From Diatrype stigma (lineage: Eukaryota; Ascomycota; Sordariomycetes; Xylariales; Diatrypaceae): DNA of 64,000 bases. Where the stretch lies: contig JAKJXP020000060.1 of NCBI GenBank assembly GCA_022225965.2, positions 222,869 to 286,868 of the forward strand, written 5' to 3'. Within the stretch, counting starts at the first letter, position 1, and each line of letters opens with the position of its first letter. Under the pieces are notes generated by a model. It saw nothing but the letters and a program-made list of their open reading frames with translations. It did not search any database and was not told the origin of the DNA. Positions 46,182-55,849 of this stretch are shown piece after piece. The position numbers were made by a program, and so were the translations under genes.

Positions 46182-46317
46182 TATTACAGGTACAAAACAA
46201 AAAGCAACTACAAGAAAAAAATTAATAATGTAGATTCAAAGGAATCTAAACAGGTGGAATGCTAGAAGGCGGTTGCTTAGGTATGGGTAATGCCATTAGG
46301 GCACTAGCCACGCAACA
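46182..46317 (-). repeat. 5' LTR of the copia element
   Basis: 136-bp partner of 40279-40414, retaining the CAACA end; many sites show G here against A in the other copy, and others A here against G. Followed directly by the target duplicate GCATA. Confidence 0.9.
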
Positions 46318-46322
46318 GCATA

Positions 46323-47007
46323 CATGAAGCCTTTCGAGACGCATTGAACACGCCCCCCTCGGGCTTTCCGATGCAATTCTGGAAGGATCGCATGACGCAT
46401 GAAGTTGATTGGGCATTTAAAACGTACAATGGAAGCGGAACTTACTGGGACAGAACTCAGTCCTGCAGCGGCAATAGCAATACCATCTTCGGCACCTCCA
46501 CTTCTGGACGGGGTCAAAACTGTACTGTACAAATAGGAGAACTTAGGGTATCTCAAGTAGTCCAGTTGGGCCCGTTCCGCAACCTGCAAATCAGCCTGGG
46601 GCCGGTCGCGAAAGAGGTAATCGATTCGGCGAACCCGCGGTGCCTCTCGCGGAACTTCGACCCGGCGTCGAGCGCGGGCGGCGTGGTGGTCTGGGACAAC
46701 GCGACGGCGATCATGGCGTTGCCGACCGTCGCGGCTCTGCGGGCCAGCGTCGAGAGCCGGTGGCACCGCAACGCGTTCATCGACAAGGAGGGCGCCGGCC
46801 CCTTCAGCCCCACCAAAGACTCGGCCTTCTACCCCCTCTGCCCCTGCACGCCCAGATCGACCGTCTCTAGGCCAGGACCTCGAGGGGCCCACCTACGCCA
46901 TCGACGGCAACCGCACGTTCCTCGGCCTGGCCCTGGACTACGCCCCCGCCGTCCCGCCGTCGCTGGCGACTATTGAGATAACAAAGGATGGCAGGTTACA
47001 CGAATAG
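46323..47007 (+). pseudogene. Tyrosinase-family relic abutting the copia element
   Basis: C-terminal half of a fungal tyrosinase/catechol oxidase-like gene (binuclear copper, ortho-hydroxylation and oxidation of phenols). From the retrotransposon border the frame reads HEAFRDALNTPPSGFP, then FWKDRMTHEVDWAFKTYNGS, TYWDRTQSCSG, NPRCLSRNFDP and LRASVESRWHRNAFIDKEG. After about 46840 it breaks: HAQIDRL, the copper-B HxxxD region, lies in another frame followed by TAG, and QDLEGPTYAIDGNRTFLGLALDY lies in a third frame ending at TAG 47005-47007. Between RWHRNAF and HAQIDRL the usual Gly-rich loop with a copper His is shortened, and the WW-containing strand after HAQIDRL is absent. The N-terminus with the first copper site is missing. 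Damage is by deletions and indels, not RIP: the relic is GC-rich although it touches the RIPped element. Not functional. Confidence 0.82.
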
Positions 47008-47346
47008 AAGAAGGTGGCATGTATTCATGGGGCAGGAATAACAGGTGGTTGGTTCAATCTGCTTTGTGTACCAAAGGAATCATATAATATAGTAGATCAT
47101 ACTTAGGAATCGCAGGAAGGAAGTAGTCATTTACTTCAATTTATGGTTTGAAAATAAAGGGGTAATCAATACCCTGTGCGGCCAGGTAGCACTACCCAAA
47201 AATGCGACAATGCAACACTAATGATTACGTACTTTCCTATCTGTCATAACAATATAGAGTCCTTCATCCTACCAATGCTAGACCGTCCAAGCTGTAACCA
47301 ATAAAAACAACGTCCAAGATCGTAACCTTCAGGCACCAATGATCTT
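47008..47346. other. Intergenic, no supported gene
   Basis: About 340 bp between the tyrosinase relic and the 3' end of the AAA ATPase gene; nothing recognised. Confidence 0.4.
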
Positions 47347-50300
47347 TCACCACTCATCCAAATCCCTATCAGATGCAAAATGGTAACCACCGGCACATCG
47401 CCATCCACGGTCTACTTTAATCCATTCGTACCCCTGTACGCAACGTCCCATCTTCTTCAGTTTCGCTTGCGCCTTTGCATTCTTTCGTTGCTGCTCTTGA
47501 AGTTCCTTGAATTTCTTCTGGCGACGTAGCTCTTCCTGGCGTTTCTTTTCCTCGGCCTTCTTTGCTTGAAGTTCTTTCCAATCTCTGTCCGATGTGCCTT
47601 TGTCCCTCGGAACGTCTTCCCGCTTTTGCCTCTTACTCTCCCGCTCCTCCGAGTCAAAAAACCCTGGCTTTCTCTTTAAGGTTTGTGTATGGCTTGGGGC
47701 AGATTTGATAGGCGCTGGGTTTGCTGTCTTGGCCGTCGTTGACTTCGTTTTAGTAGATGTTTTGGTACTCAATGCATGATTAGCATCGGCGTTAGCCTGT
47801 CCCGGTAGGAGGTGTCGCCGACGAGCAACTCGTTCGAAGCTCGCCACCTGAGAACGTAGCATCATCCTCTTCATCTCTCTGAGTATGGTGTGCAAGCGAA
47901 TTGTAATAAGGGGTCCGCCAGTATGCGCCAGCATCGCCGCATTTTGAATCTTTCGACTCAGAGTCTTGATGTCTCGTGCATTCGCCCACTGGTGAGTCGA
48001 GACAAGATAATGCATCGCCACAGTGAATATTTCCTTCCAGCTGCTCCATCTCAGCGAGACGAAACATTTCTGTATGAGCTGCATTTCCATAAGCTTGAGA
48101 GAATCTTCCACACGCAGGGCGGGGAAGTCTAGTTCTTCCTCAAACCGCCCCCGAAGCCCCACGTTCAGTTCCATCAGTTCATCCATCTTCTCACTATACC
48201 CAGCCAGGATGACGACGAGCTTCCTCTCGAACTTCTTGTCAGTCAAACGGGTGAGAAGCTCATCGAGGGCTTCGGCGCCGAAAGATGATCCAGCGAGCCT
48301 GTAAGCTTCATCTATGAAAAGAACCTTCCCTAGTGCAGCCTCCATCTGCTTTCTGACTCTCGGTGTTGTTTGACCGATGTATTGGCCAACAAGCTCGTTG
48401 GCAGAAACTTCTACTACGCCTCTACCACCCAGGAGGCCTAGACTGTAGAAGACGCTTCCGATGTTCCTAGCTGTTGATGTTTTGCCTGTCCCTATTTCCC
48501 AGACGAATAGGTCAGCCTTAGATCTCGTAAATATACCGTAGGGACTGATATGGGAAACTTACCAGGCGGTCCTTTAAAGATAAAAGTCATTGGGATGCGC
48601 TCTTGAAGATTCTCTCCCACTTCCTGAGCCGTCTTGAACATTTTAGAATAGCCTTTGATCTTCTCTTTTATCTCGTCGCAGCCAACGACGCCTTTGAAGA
48701 GCGCTTCGATGTCACGCCCTGCATTCATGGCACGGTCGAAGTCGGGGTCGATATCTGATTTGTCCAGCTTCACTATCCCACCGAAGTGCGAGGAAGTCCC
48801 GTGGACACGCTCGATACATCGACTCTTGGCGCCTTCCAAAAGGTTGTCGATCTCGCCAGCATTTCCGAAGTTCATCTTGTTGCGTTGCCTCTCGACAATT
48901 TCCATAGCCACGTCTTCGACGCCTGTTCCGCATTCGATCTGTAGTTGCTTGCATTTCGACCTCCAAATCTCCCGCATCTGCTCGGCCGTATAGTCCTCAA
49001 ACTCAAATGCGTCCTGGAGCCGAAACCTCCTTTGAAATCCCTCGTTGCAGTCTCTGAACATAGCCTCCATCTTGTCTTTGTACCCCAGAAGAAGGATACA
49101 TCTGTCGTCCCCGGCCTTTCCCTGAACTTCCGCTACGATTGTTCCGATGACATCTGACTTGAATGGGTCTTTATGCCCCGTCCCGCCGTTATTCTCCGTG
49201 TTCGGGTTGAGCATGTAGGCCTCGTCGATCACCAACACTTTGCCTTTGGTAGCTTCTAGGATCTGCTTGGCTTGGACTTGGCTTCCACCAACGTGGCCGG
49301 ATATGAAATCTGATGGATCCTTCACTACGACCTCCCCATTACTTAGCATACCAAGATCGACAAGTATCTGGCCGTATAGCTTCGCAACGGTCGTCTTTCC
49401 TGTTCCAGGACCTCCAAGGAATACTCTGTTGAGGTTGCACTCCAGCGGGGCTAGATCACTCAACTCTCGAGTGCGGTTCGTTTGTATCAACTTGATGAGG
49501 CTAGAAATCGACTTTTTGACCTGCTCAAGACCAATCATCGCCTCAAGCTCGATCCAGGCCTTATTATTCTTCAGGCCGTTTGTAGTACGTGGACCTAGCA
49601 CATCCTCTTCGAGCATGTGGAAATAACTGGGGAAGTGTGCATATTCTCCCCGCGCATGGGCTTGTCTCTCCCTCTCTAGTCGTTCCGAAAAGCGTCGGTC
49701 AATTTGGAACAACGCATTCTCGACAGCCCTGGCGTTTCCAAATCCCGGTGTGTTTCTAGTTCGACTCAGACGACGGGCCACCAGTTGAAGTAGAAAGTCA
49801 CCTGGATGGTCGTCGATTACCTCAAAGGTCATGATGGAGTACTTCGCTTTGACCTTTGAGCGTAATATTTGTAGTAGCTGTTGTTCATCATAGTCCTTGA
49901 AGTCGAAAACCAGCGGAACCCGTTCCCTGATGCCTTCGTTGTAGGCAAAGAAAGCATCCATGCTTTTCTTATAACCGGCAAATACGAAGACAACTCGACC
50001 CCTGAGATTCTCCATTTCAACCAGGAGGTGGTCTAGAGCACTGCGGCCTTGACTACTTTTATCGCTGACAAGTTGATACGCTTCATCGACGAAAAGGACA
50101 CCGCCATGTCCAGCGGGGATTTTCCCAAGCAGTTTCTCACAGCCCGGTACGCCTTGGTTGGCAAGTAAAGCACCACTAGTTTCCAAGAAGTGCCATTGAG
50201 GCAGTGTGCCGTAAATCTCCAGAGATTGCAGAAATTCAGAATACAATCTCGCAATTGTTGTTTTTCCTGTAGCATTTAGCTGTAACGTTACACAATCATG

Positions 50301-50646
50301 AGGTGGCCTCACATACCAGTTCCGGGATTCCCTAGGAATACGGCATTGAACCTGTGATCCTCTGTGTTAGCTCCTATACTTGTGGCCAGTGTGTTCCTGG
50401 TGTCGAAAGGGGTATTATGATTACTCGCCGTTCTTTGTGGAGTGATTGGCTCTGAGGTTCGTTGGATATCGTTAGAGCTCTCAGTTTGTGAGCGTTCACT
50501 GTAGCTAACAGTCTCAGAAACTCCCTTTTGACTTCTTCTAGTCCGACCATTTCCATGAGCTTGTCAAGAGCCACGTTGTACTCCCCATCTTTCTTCAACT
50601 CCTTCCATTCTTCCTGTGCCGTTCGGCTTTTGACATTTGCCATCAT
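47347..50646 (-). CDS. Triple-AAA ATPase of the CbxX/CfqX (SpoVK-like) family
   Basis: Soluble P-loop ATPase with three tandem AAA modules of the CbxX/CfqX type; the bacterial single-module members remodel Rubisco (CbbX), but the role of the fungal multi-module proteins is unknown. Four exons: 50425-50646, 50317-50359, 48563-50266 and 47347-48491 (about 1037 residues). Walker A motifs: GNPGTGKTT (about 84-92, completed across intron 2), GGPGTGKTT (about 365) and GPPGTGKTS (about 654-662, completed across intron 3). Walker B: VLFVDEAYQL, VLVIDEAYML, VLFIDEAYRL, each in the family form DEAY. Sensor-type FAGYKKSMD, LLGYKDKME and LAGYSEKMD follow. The C-terminus is a Lys/Glu/Gln-rich coiled coil (about 900-1000) ending in a short Cys/Trp-rich tail (GRCVQGYEWIKVDRGWRCAG). 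Start is the upstream of two adjacent ATGs. Intron 1 is ambiguous: GT-AG (50360-50424) or GC-AG with exon 2 starting at 50351. Confidence 0.9.
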
Positions 50647-51373
50647 CAAAAGTCGTGTGGATCTGTGTCATCAATATTCTTGGGGTTCCTATACGATGTG
50701 GAGTTTGCAAGATGGGCGTCCATATGCGCCGTGACCCAGTATATATATATGGTTTGGACGTTATGTTCCGCCGACTTAGCGAAATGTATGTCCAGTTAGC
50801 GGTGGATGTGACTGGTTTACTCGAGTATTAGTGCCAGAGTCAAAATCTCAAGTGACACCAATACCGTGCATTGAATATAAATGAAGAAATGGCGGTGGAG
50901 CCGGCATGCTTTACAAGTTCTTCGGAGTTATATGAACTATACTCGAGGCTTCCCGAAGAGTATGTTGAAATATGTACCATTCGATTGAATTCTTGATTCT
51001 CTTAGGTGCAGTGTCTGGAACGTAGGCGAAGATTTAGCGAAAAGAACACCTAGAAGAGCACGGCCAGAGCATTCCAATCTCTAAATGTAAAACTGTATGA
51101 TATGTACAAATACACAATCGTTGACGGTGTGATGCACCCAGGCTATTATATGGAATAAATCAACTTGGCGAATGCTGCAAGCAGTTGACAGCACCATCCA
51201 TCAGTATGAAGTGCAGTTTTATATACATCGGTATTGATAAAACCCCTATCATGCCCTCGTAGTCTCATAAAATATAACACGCTCATACATCGTAATACAC
51301 CAAGCCCCCGGACGGCTGCCCGAGAGCTAACTGGGATGGCAGTTTCCGTCGTCAAAGTAAAATCGCAGGGCTC
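50647..51373. other. Intergenic, AAA ATPase promoter
   Basis: About 730 bp; includes a TATATATATATGG string at about 50740-50752. No gene recognised. Confidence 0.45.
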
Positions 51374-52369
51374 TCAGGGGCGTTCATCGGGCGGGTCTGT
51401 TGCCGCCTGCAAGTTATCACCCAGCAGAACCCAAGGGTCGCCAGTGGCAGACGACAAAACATCTTCAGCAGCATCCTCTTCGCTAATATCTGATACCGCA
51501 TCCTCCAGAAGCATAAAATCCTCACCAACCTCTCTCAGAACTAAATCAGATTGGCTAGTCGCAATCGGGGTTGCCGGGGGGGAGGGCAGCGAGCTCTCCT
51601 GAGTTTCGTAGATTACCGCTAGCGGTGGGGCATTTCGCCCCCGAGTGGGGGAGGGGCCGCCACCGCGGCGCCGGTCGCGGGGCTGTGACGATGGCGTGTT
51701 ATATTCGGCCCCTGGCGCGTGCAGTTCGGCATCGGCGGTTGCGGATGCTATCGATGACAACTGTTGCGCACGCACCATGTCGTCGTATAGCGAGCCGGAT
51801 TGGAAGCCAAGCGTTGTTAACATGCTGCTGCTGGGATCCCGAAACTCGTCGAACTCTGTGGTGTCCCGATATGGATGTGGATGTGGATGTGGATGTGGTG
51901 ATTTGCGCATGCGCCTGGCCGGGCGCACGGAGTAGACGGGCTCGGAATGGACGATGATGTCGAGGCTGAAGCCAGGCCCGCGCAGGTGCTCGTCATCGTA
52001 CAGCAGACCTAGTCGGTATAAATCGCGGTTTTCATCGTCGGCATCAAGCGGAGGCGCGTCTGGATCCCGCCATGTGGTGGGTATGCGGAAGGCCCCTTGC
52101 CGCTCGAGTCGGGGTACGTTGGTTTCGCTGTAATTTGGCAGCGCAAGGTTGCGATCAGCCGCTAGCTCGCAGTCGTCTTCGGTGCGTAAAGCTCTCCTCC
52201 GTCGGTGAGATTTCCGTTGCCGCTTTCGGTGGCTGCTGGCGTGGGGTGTCGGCCTCGGCTGGTTCCCCTGTCCATCTGCATCTACCTTGCGCTTGAGGGC
52301 GGCCGGGCTCAAGTCGGGTGCGGGTTGTCGCAATTGGTAAGGACTAGGTGGCATGATTGAAGTTGTCAT
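51374..52369 (-). CDS. Hypothetical low-complexity protein
   Basis: Open frame of 331 residues from ATG 52369 (MTTSIMPPSPYQLRQPAPDL). No known domain. It has a basic Arg/Lys/His-rich patch near 40-55 (SSHRKRQRKSHRRRRALR) that could be a nuclear localisation signal. A structured-looking middle follows (LPNYSETNVPRLERQGAFRI, then ENRDLYRLGLLYDDEHLRGPGFSLDIIVHSEPVYSVR), then a PHPHPHPHPY repeat encoded by a hexamer microsatellite, and an acidic C-terminus (LREVGEDFMLLEDAVSDISE, then DPWVLLGDNL). The frame is open further upstream to a TTG but without ATG; an upstream exon is possible. Codon use and length support a real gene. The acidic end with LxxLL-like and hydrophobic residues and the basic patch would fit a nuclear regulatory protein, which is inference only. 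Confidence 0.6.
   Translation of the reverse strand: MTTSIMPPSPYQLRQPAPDLSPAALKRKVDADGQGNQPRPTPHASSHRKRQRKSHRRRRALRTEDDCELAADRNLALPNYSETNVPRLERQGAFRIPTTWRDPDAPPLDADDENRDLYRLGLLYDDEHLRGPGFSLDIIVHSEPVYSVRPARRMRKSPHPHPHPHPYRDTTEFDEFRDPSSSMLTTLGFQSGSLYDDMVRAQQLSSIASATADAELHAPGAEYNTPSSQPRDRRRGGGPSPTRGRNAPPLAVIYETQESSLPSPPATPIATSQSDLVLREVGEDFMLLEDAVSDISEEDAAEDVLSSATGDPWVLLGDNLQAATDPPDERP
51873..51898. repeat. Hexamer microsatellite (GGATGT)n inside a coding region
   Basis: About four perfect units of GGATGT on the plus strand, read on the minus strand as alternating Pro-His in the hypothetical protein. Likely length-polymorphic, always by two residues. Confidence 0.9.
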
Positions 52370-53600
52370 CCTCGACGCTAGATTGTCGTGCTGCGATGGT
52401 CTCGCCGTCTCGGTCGGTTTATTTGGTATGAAACACGTGCGAAGAAGTGTCAACTATAGCGTGCACGTGAGCCTTGAGGTGAGGTATGAGCAAGGTAGAG
52501 GCTATGTTGACGTTTCGAGACAGTGATGGAATGAGCCTCAGCTTATAAAGAGAGGCCTCCTGATTTGATGCCTGTAAAGCTGTAAAAGAATGAGGCAACT
52601 GAATAGCTGACTGACACGCTAACACGGTATCATCACCATGATTCATTCATCATTCTCACTGGTTGGAGCATCCAAATGAGTCATTGTACCACACCAGCGA
52701 CCGGGTAGCAGCAGGTGACATACAGTGACATAGCCCCCCGTTAGGCAGAACCCATCAACGTATTGACACCCTTGAAACCTCTACATGTATACCTAATAAG
52801 GTAGGTACGCAGTACTTAGGCTACAATCCAACTGGATGAATGACGTCACTTTTAATTTGGTCTCGTTTGAAATCTACATATTGCCAACATATCATATATA
52901 TCGCATTTCGTTGATACTTGAATTGTTACTTCTGTCGCCACCTCTGTTGAATCTTCCATGCGATGAATTACTAGGTATCGTACCTATGGTGAGTTGGACG
53001 GAAGCCCGGTAACTACAGCTACTACATCTAGCGCATATGTTCGATACCCAACCACCTGGAACGAACCCCCGGAACTACCCTGCCTAATAAAGGCTACAAA
53101 CGTGTCTCTACCAGTCTACTTAAGTGCTTGTCTTTCATATTACTCGAAGTAGTATATGAGGCAAGTGCATCTAGCTAGGACGTGACATCTTGCCCACATG
53201 TGGTTAGTGTATGGAGAAACATCCGGAGAAGAGTGGGTGCCGTTCCTTTTTTAAGATATAGTAAAGTGGGTTGGTCTGGGCTGGGCTGGCCCCTTAGGGC
53301 CTGTTTACTGGAATTTCGTCGCGACTACGAATGTACCGGATCAGCACCAAAACCCACTTTGACGACACCGTTCCACAACGCTTTCCTACTTTTGGGTGCG
53401 ATTTACACTTGCACAACTGCTACAAAGATGCATAAATGTCGTAGCCGCAACGAAGAATTATGCATTGTACCACCCCTTGCTGCTTGGCAACTTTCCTTCA
53501 AAAGGAAGGCATCGTGGCCGCGACGAAGCTCGTCGCGGCTGTCCTATTTTAGGACCGTCGCAGCTATGTTTGCCGCGGCTATAACTTATAATTGGTTAAA
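52370..53600. other. Intergenic, normal composition ending at the AT-rich block
   Basis: About 1.2 kb. The open frame from 53182 has no recognisable motif. A strong hairpin GCCGCGACGA-AGC-TCGTCGCGGC lies at 53517-53539, close to the switch to AT-rich RIPped DNA at about 53580. AAAGTGGGTT (about 53264-53273) recurs inverted as AACCCACTTT (about 53351-53360), perhaps ends of a small degraded repeat. Confidence 0.45.
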
Positions 53601-53999
53601 TCTAATAATCCGACCCACTTTTCCTAATCGGAGGTTATTTTATAAAGGTAATGTAATACGGAAATTATATCCAGAAATTCAGGCTTGGGAAATACCTCGA
53701 GCGTTTTTGCCTACGATTAGTCGGATTCGTTACGTTCGCTCTGGCAATTAATCGAACCAGTTAGTTCCGTTTTGCCAGTTAATTAATTTTTATTCCTTAT
53801 AAGTATTATATATAAACAATAACAAAACCCATTTATTTTATACGTACGGCTAATAATATCATTATATTTTCGGGTTTTATTTAAATTTATTTTAATTTGT
53901 TCGTAATTTGTTTTAATTTGCTTTAATTTGCTTATAACCTTTTTATAATTTGCCTTAATTTGTTTATATATTTTATTATATTATTAAATTATTCCAGTT

Positions 54000-54340
54000 T
54001 TTTTTAAAAATCTTTTTATTTTTCTTTATAATTTATTTATAATGCATTACGATTTTTTCATTTCCATCCGTAATTTATTTGCAATGTATTACGACTTTTT
54101 TATTTTTATTTATAATTTATTTATAATGCATTACGACCTTTTTATTTTTATTCGCAATTTATTCGTAATATATTACGACCTTTTTATTTTTATCCGCAAT
54201 TTATTCGCAATATATTACGATCTTTTTATTTTTATTCGTAATTTATTCGCAATGCATTACGGTTCTTTCGAATTTTATACGTAATTTATCCGTAATACGT
54301 TATGGCCTTTTCGAATTTTACGCGCGACTTATGTATAATT
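54000..54340. repeat. 42-bp tandem repeat array, diverged by RIP
   Basis: About seven to eight units of 42 bp, each reading like ATGCATTACGACCTTTTTAT plus TTTTATTCGCAATTTATTCGTA. Unit starts at 54042, 54084, 54126, 54168, 54210 and 54252 are exactly 42 apart; the first and last copies are degenerate. Unit differences are mostly C/T and G/A transitions. Because 42 is a multiple of three, the array gives a spurious 80-codon open frame (YYDLFIFIRNLF repeated). Confidence 0.9.
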
Positions 54341-54699
54341 CTTTTAAATTTTATATGCAATCTTTTTGTTATAATATAATGCATTATAGGTTTTTCGAAA
54401 TCTATTTGCGGCCTATATATAGCTTTTTTAAATTTTATTAATATAAATCATTTTACGAATTCCAAGGTTTGTTATGTTTATTAATAATTTTAACCATTAA
54501 ATTAATTTATTTATAAGCAATATTCGTATATTTTTATTTAAAAATGCCTTTTTTATTATAATTATATTTTGCAAAACGTATATATATTTATGTTTTTATT
54601 TCGAATTAATATTAATTTTATTTTATTATATAAACATTTTATTTTTATATCGCGATAAATAATCTCTTTTATATTGCCTTTAAATATGCGGTCTTTTAA

Positions 54700-55150
54700 T
54701 TTCCTGGTCCTTTTTAATCTGGTCCTTTCCAACCAGTTCCTTTTTAATCAATTCTTTTCTAGCTAATTTCTTTCCAGCCAGCTCCTTTCTAGCCAATTCC
54801 TCTCCAGCCAGCTTCTTTCCAACCAGTTCCTTTCCAGCCAGTTCCTTTTCAGCCAGCTCCTTTTTAGCCAGCTCCTATCCAGCCGGCTTCTTTCTAGCTA
54901 GCTTTTCTTTAATTGGCTTCTTAATCTTTAACTTTTTAGCAGCCGGCTTCTTTTTAGCCGGCTTTTTTTTAATTAGCTCCTTAATAGCTGGCTTCTTAAT
55001 AAGTAGCTTCTTAATAAATGGCTCTTTAATAGGTGGCTTATTAATTTTTGGCTTATTAATCTTTAGCTCTTTAATAGCTGATTTATTAATTTCTGGATTC
55101 TTAATAGCCAGCTTTTTAATTTTAGCCCTTGGCCTATTCTTATTTGATTT
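54700..55150 (-). repeat. 15-bp tandem repeat that would encode Lys/Pro-rich pentapeptides
   Basis: Long array of about 15-bp units such as AGCCAGCTCCTTTTT on the plus strand. On the minus strand the part 54875-55165 stays open and reads in five-residue steps (KKPAI, KELIK, KKPAK, KKPAA). Units toward 54700 carry in-frame stops on that strand. The remainder is probably the relic of a repeat-containing coding region caught in the RIPped block, or a minisatellite; I do not call it a gene. Confidence 0.75.
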
Positions 55151-55849
55151 TTTACCTTTTAGCAATTTAGTTACGCCATTTACTTAAATCCAATCGACGT
55201 CGCATAAATTTAATTTACGGAATATTTAGCAATATGTATTATCGTAATAAACAGATTTAAAATAATTTATTTCGCATAATTGCCATTCGTTTTAAACAGC
55301 ATATTATTTAACGAAACTATTAATTGCGGCGACGTTATTAAAAAAAGCCGTTATAAATCCCGATATTATTTAATTTACGGGCCAAATTAAATTTTAATAA
55401 CAATACGTTTTAATTAAATTTAAAAAACGAATCGACATTATAAATCCCTTTTTAAATTTAATCTTATTTTATTTCTAATTATTATTTGCTTTTTTTATTT
55501 TTTATTATTTCAAGCTTTTTAAATTTATTAATAAAATAATTCTTTAATTTAATATTATTAAAAATACGGTTACGTTAATATATTTAATTTGTTTTTTTGC
55601 CGTTTTTATTATTTTTTAATCCGATTATAATATTACTTATTCTTTAATTACATAATAAGCCGCGTAATAAGCCGTATAATCGTTTGCTTAATCGGGCTGC
55701 TCGAATTATTCGTATTTTTGCTTCGATTAGTTATTACGTAACGCCTAAACGTATATCGACATTAATATCAAAACCAACGCCATAATTCTTTCAGCTATAA
55801 CATATTAGCCCTGGTCGTAATTTATAAGCCTCTTTCGATTTTTCGTTTT

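Larger units (their letters stand above)
40279..46317 (-). mobile_element. Complete Ty1/copia LTR retrotransposon, destroyed by RIP
   Basis: A 6.04-kb element with two LTRs (40279-40414 and 46182-46317, 136 bp each) flanked by the 5-bp duplication GCATA (40274-40278 and 46318-46322). The internal DNA is extremely TA-rich with CpA/TpG depleted and CpG kept, the mark of RIP. The minus strand still shows copia pol: reverse transcriptase FLVYINDIFVIGK, where YVDD has become YIND (41580-41594); the post-integrase segment FKAYLVGYVDIKARIYKVYV (about 43000-43065); and the RNase H side with AFYDNLESRFFIGAHI (within 40995-41177). Order along the minus strand (integrase side, RT, RNase H) is that of copia, not gypsy. 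The sequence just inside the 46182 LTR, GGTTATAAATCCC on the minus strand, resembles an initiator-tRNA-Met anticodon-arm primer site after RIP; next to the other LTR is a purine tract (TTTAAGGGGC). Stops and frameshifts throughout rule out activity. Confidence 0.92.

Noticed and set aside
53182..53751. 189-codon plus frame
   Set aside because: Crosses from normal into RIPped DNA and contains the hairpin; no recognisable protein.
54042..54284. 80-codon repeat protein frame
   Set aside because: Result of a 42-bp tandem repeat lacking stops in one frame.
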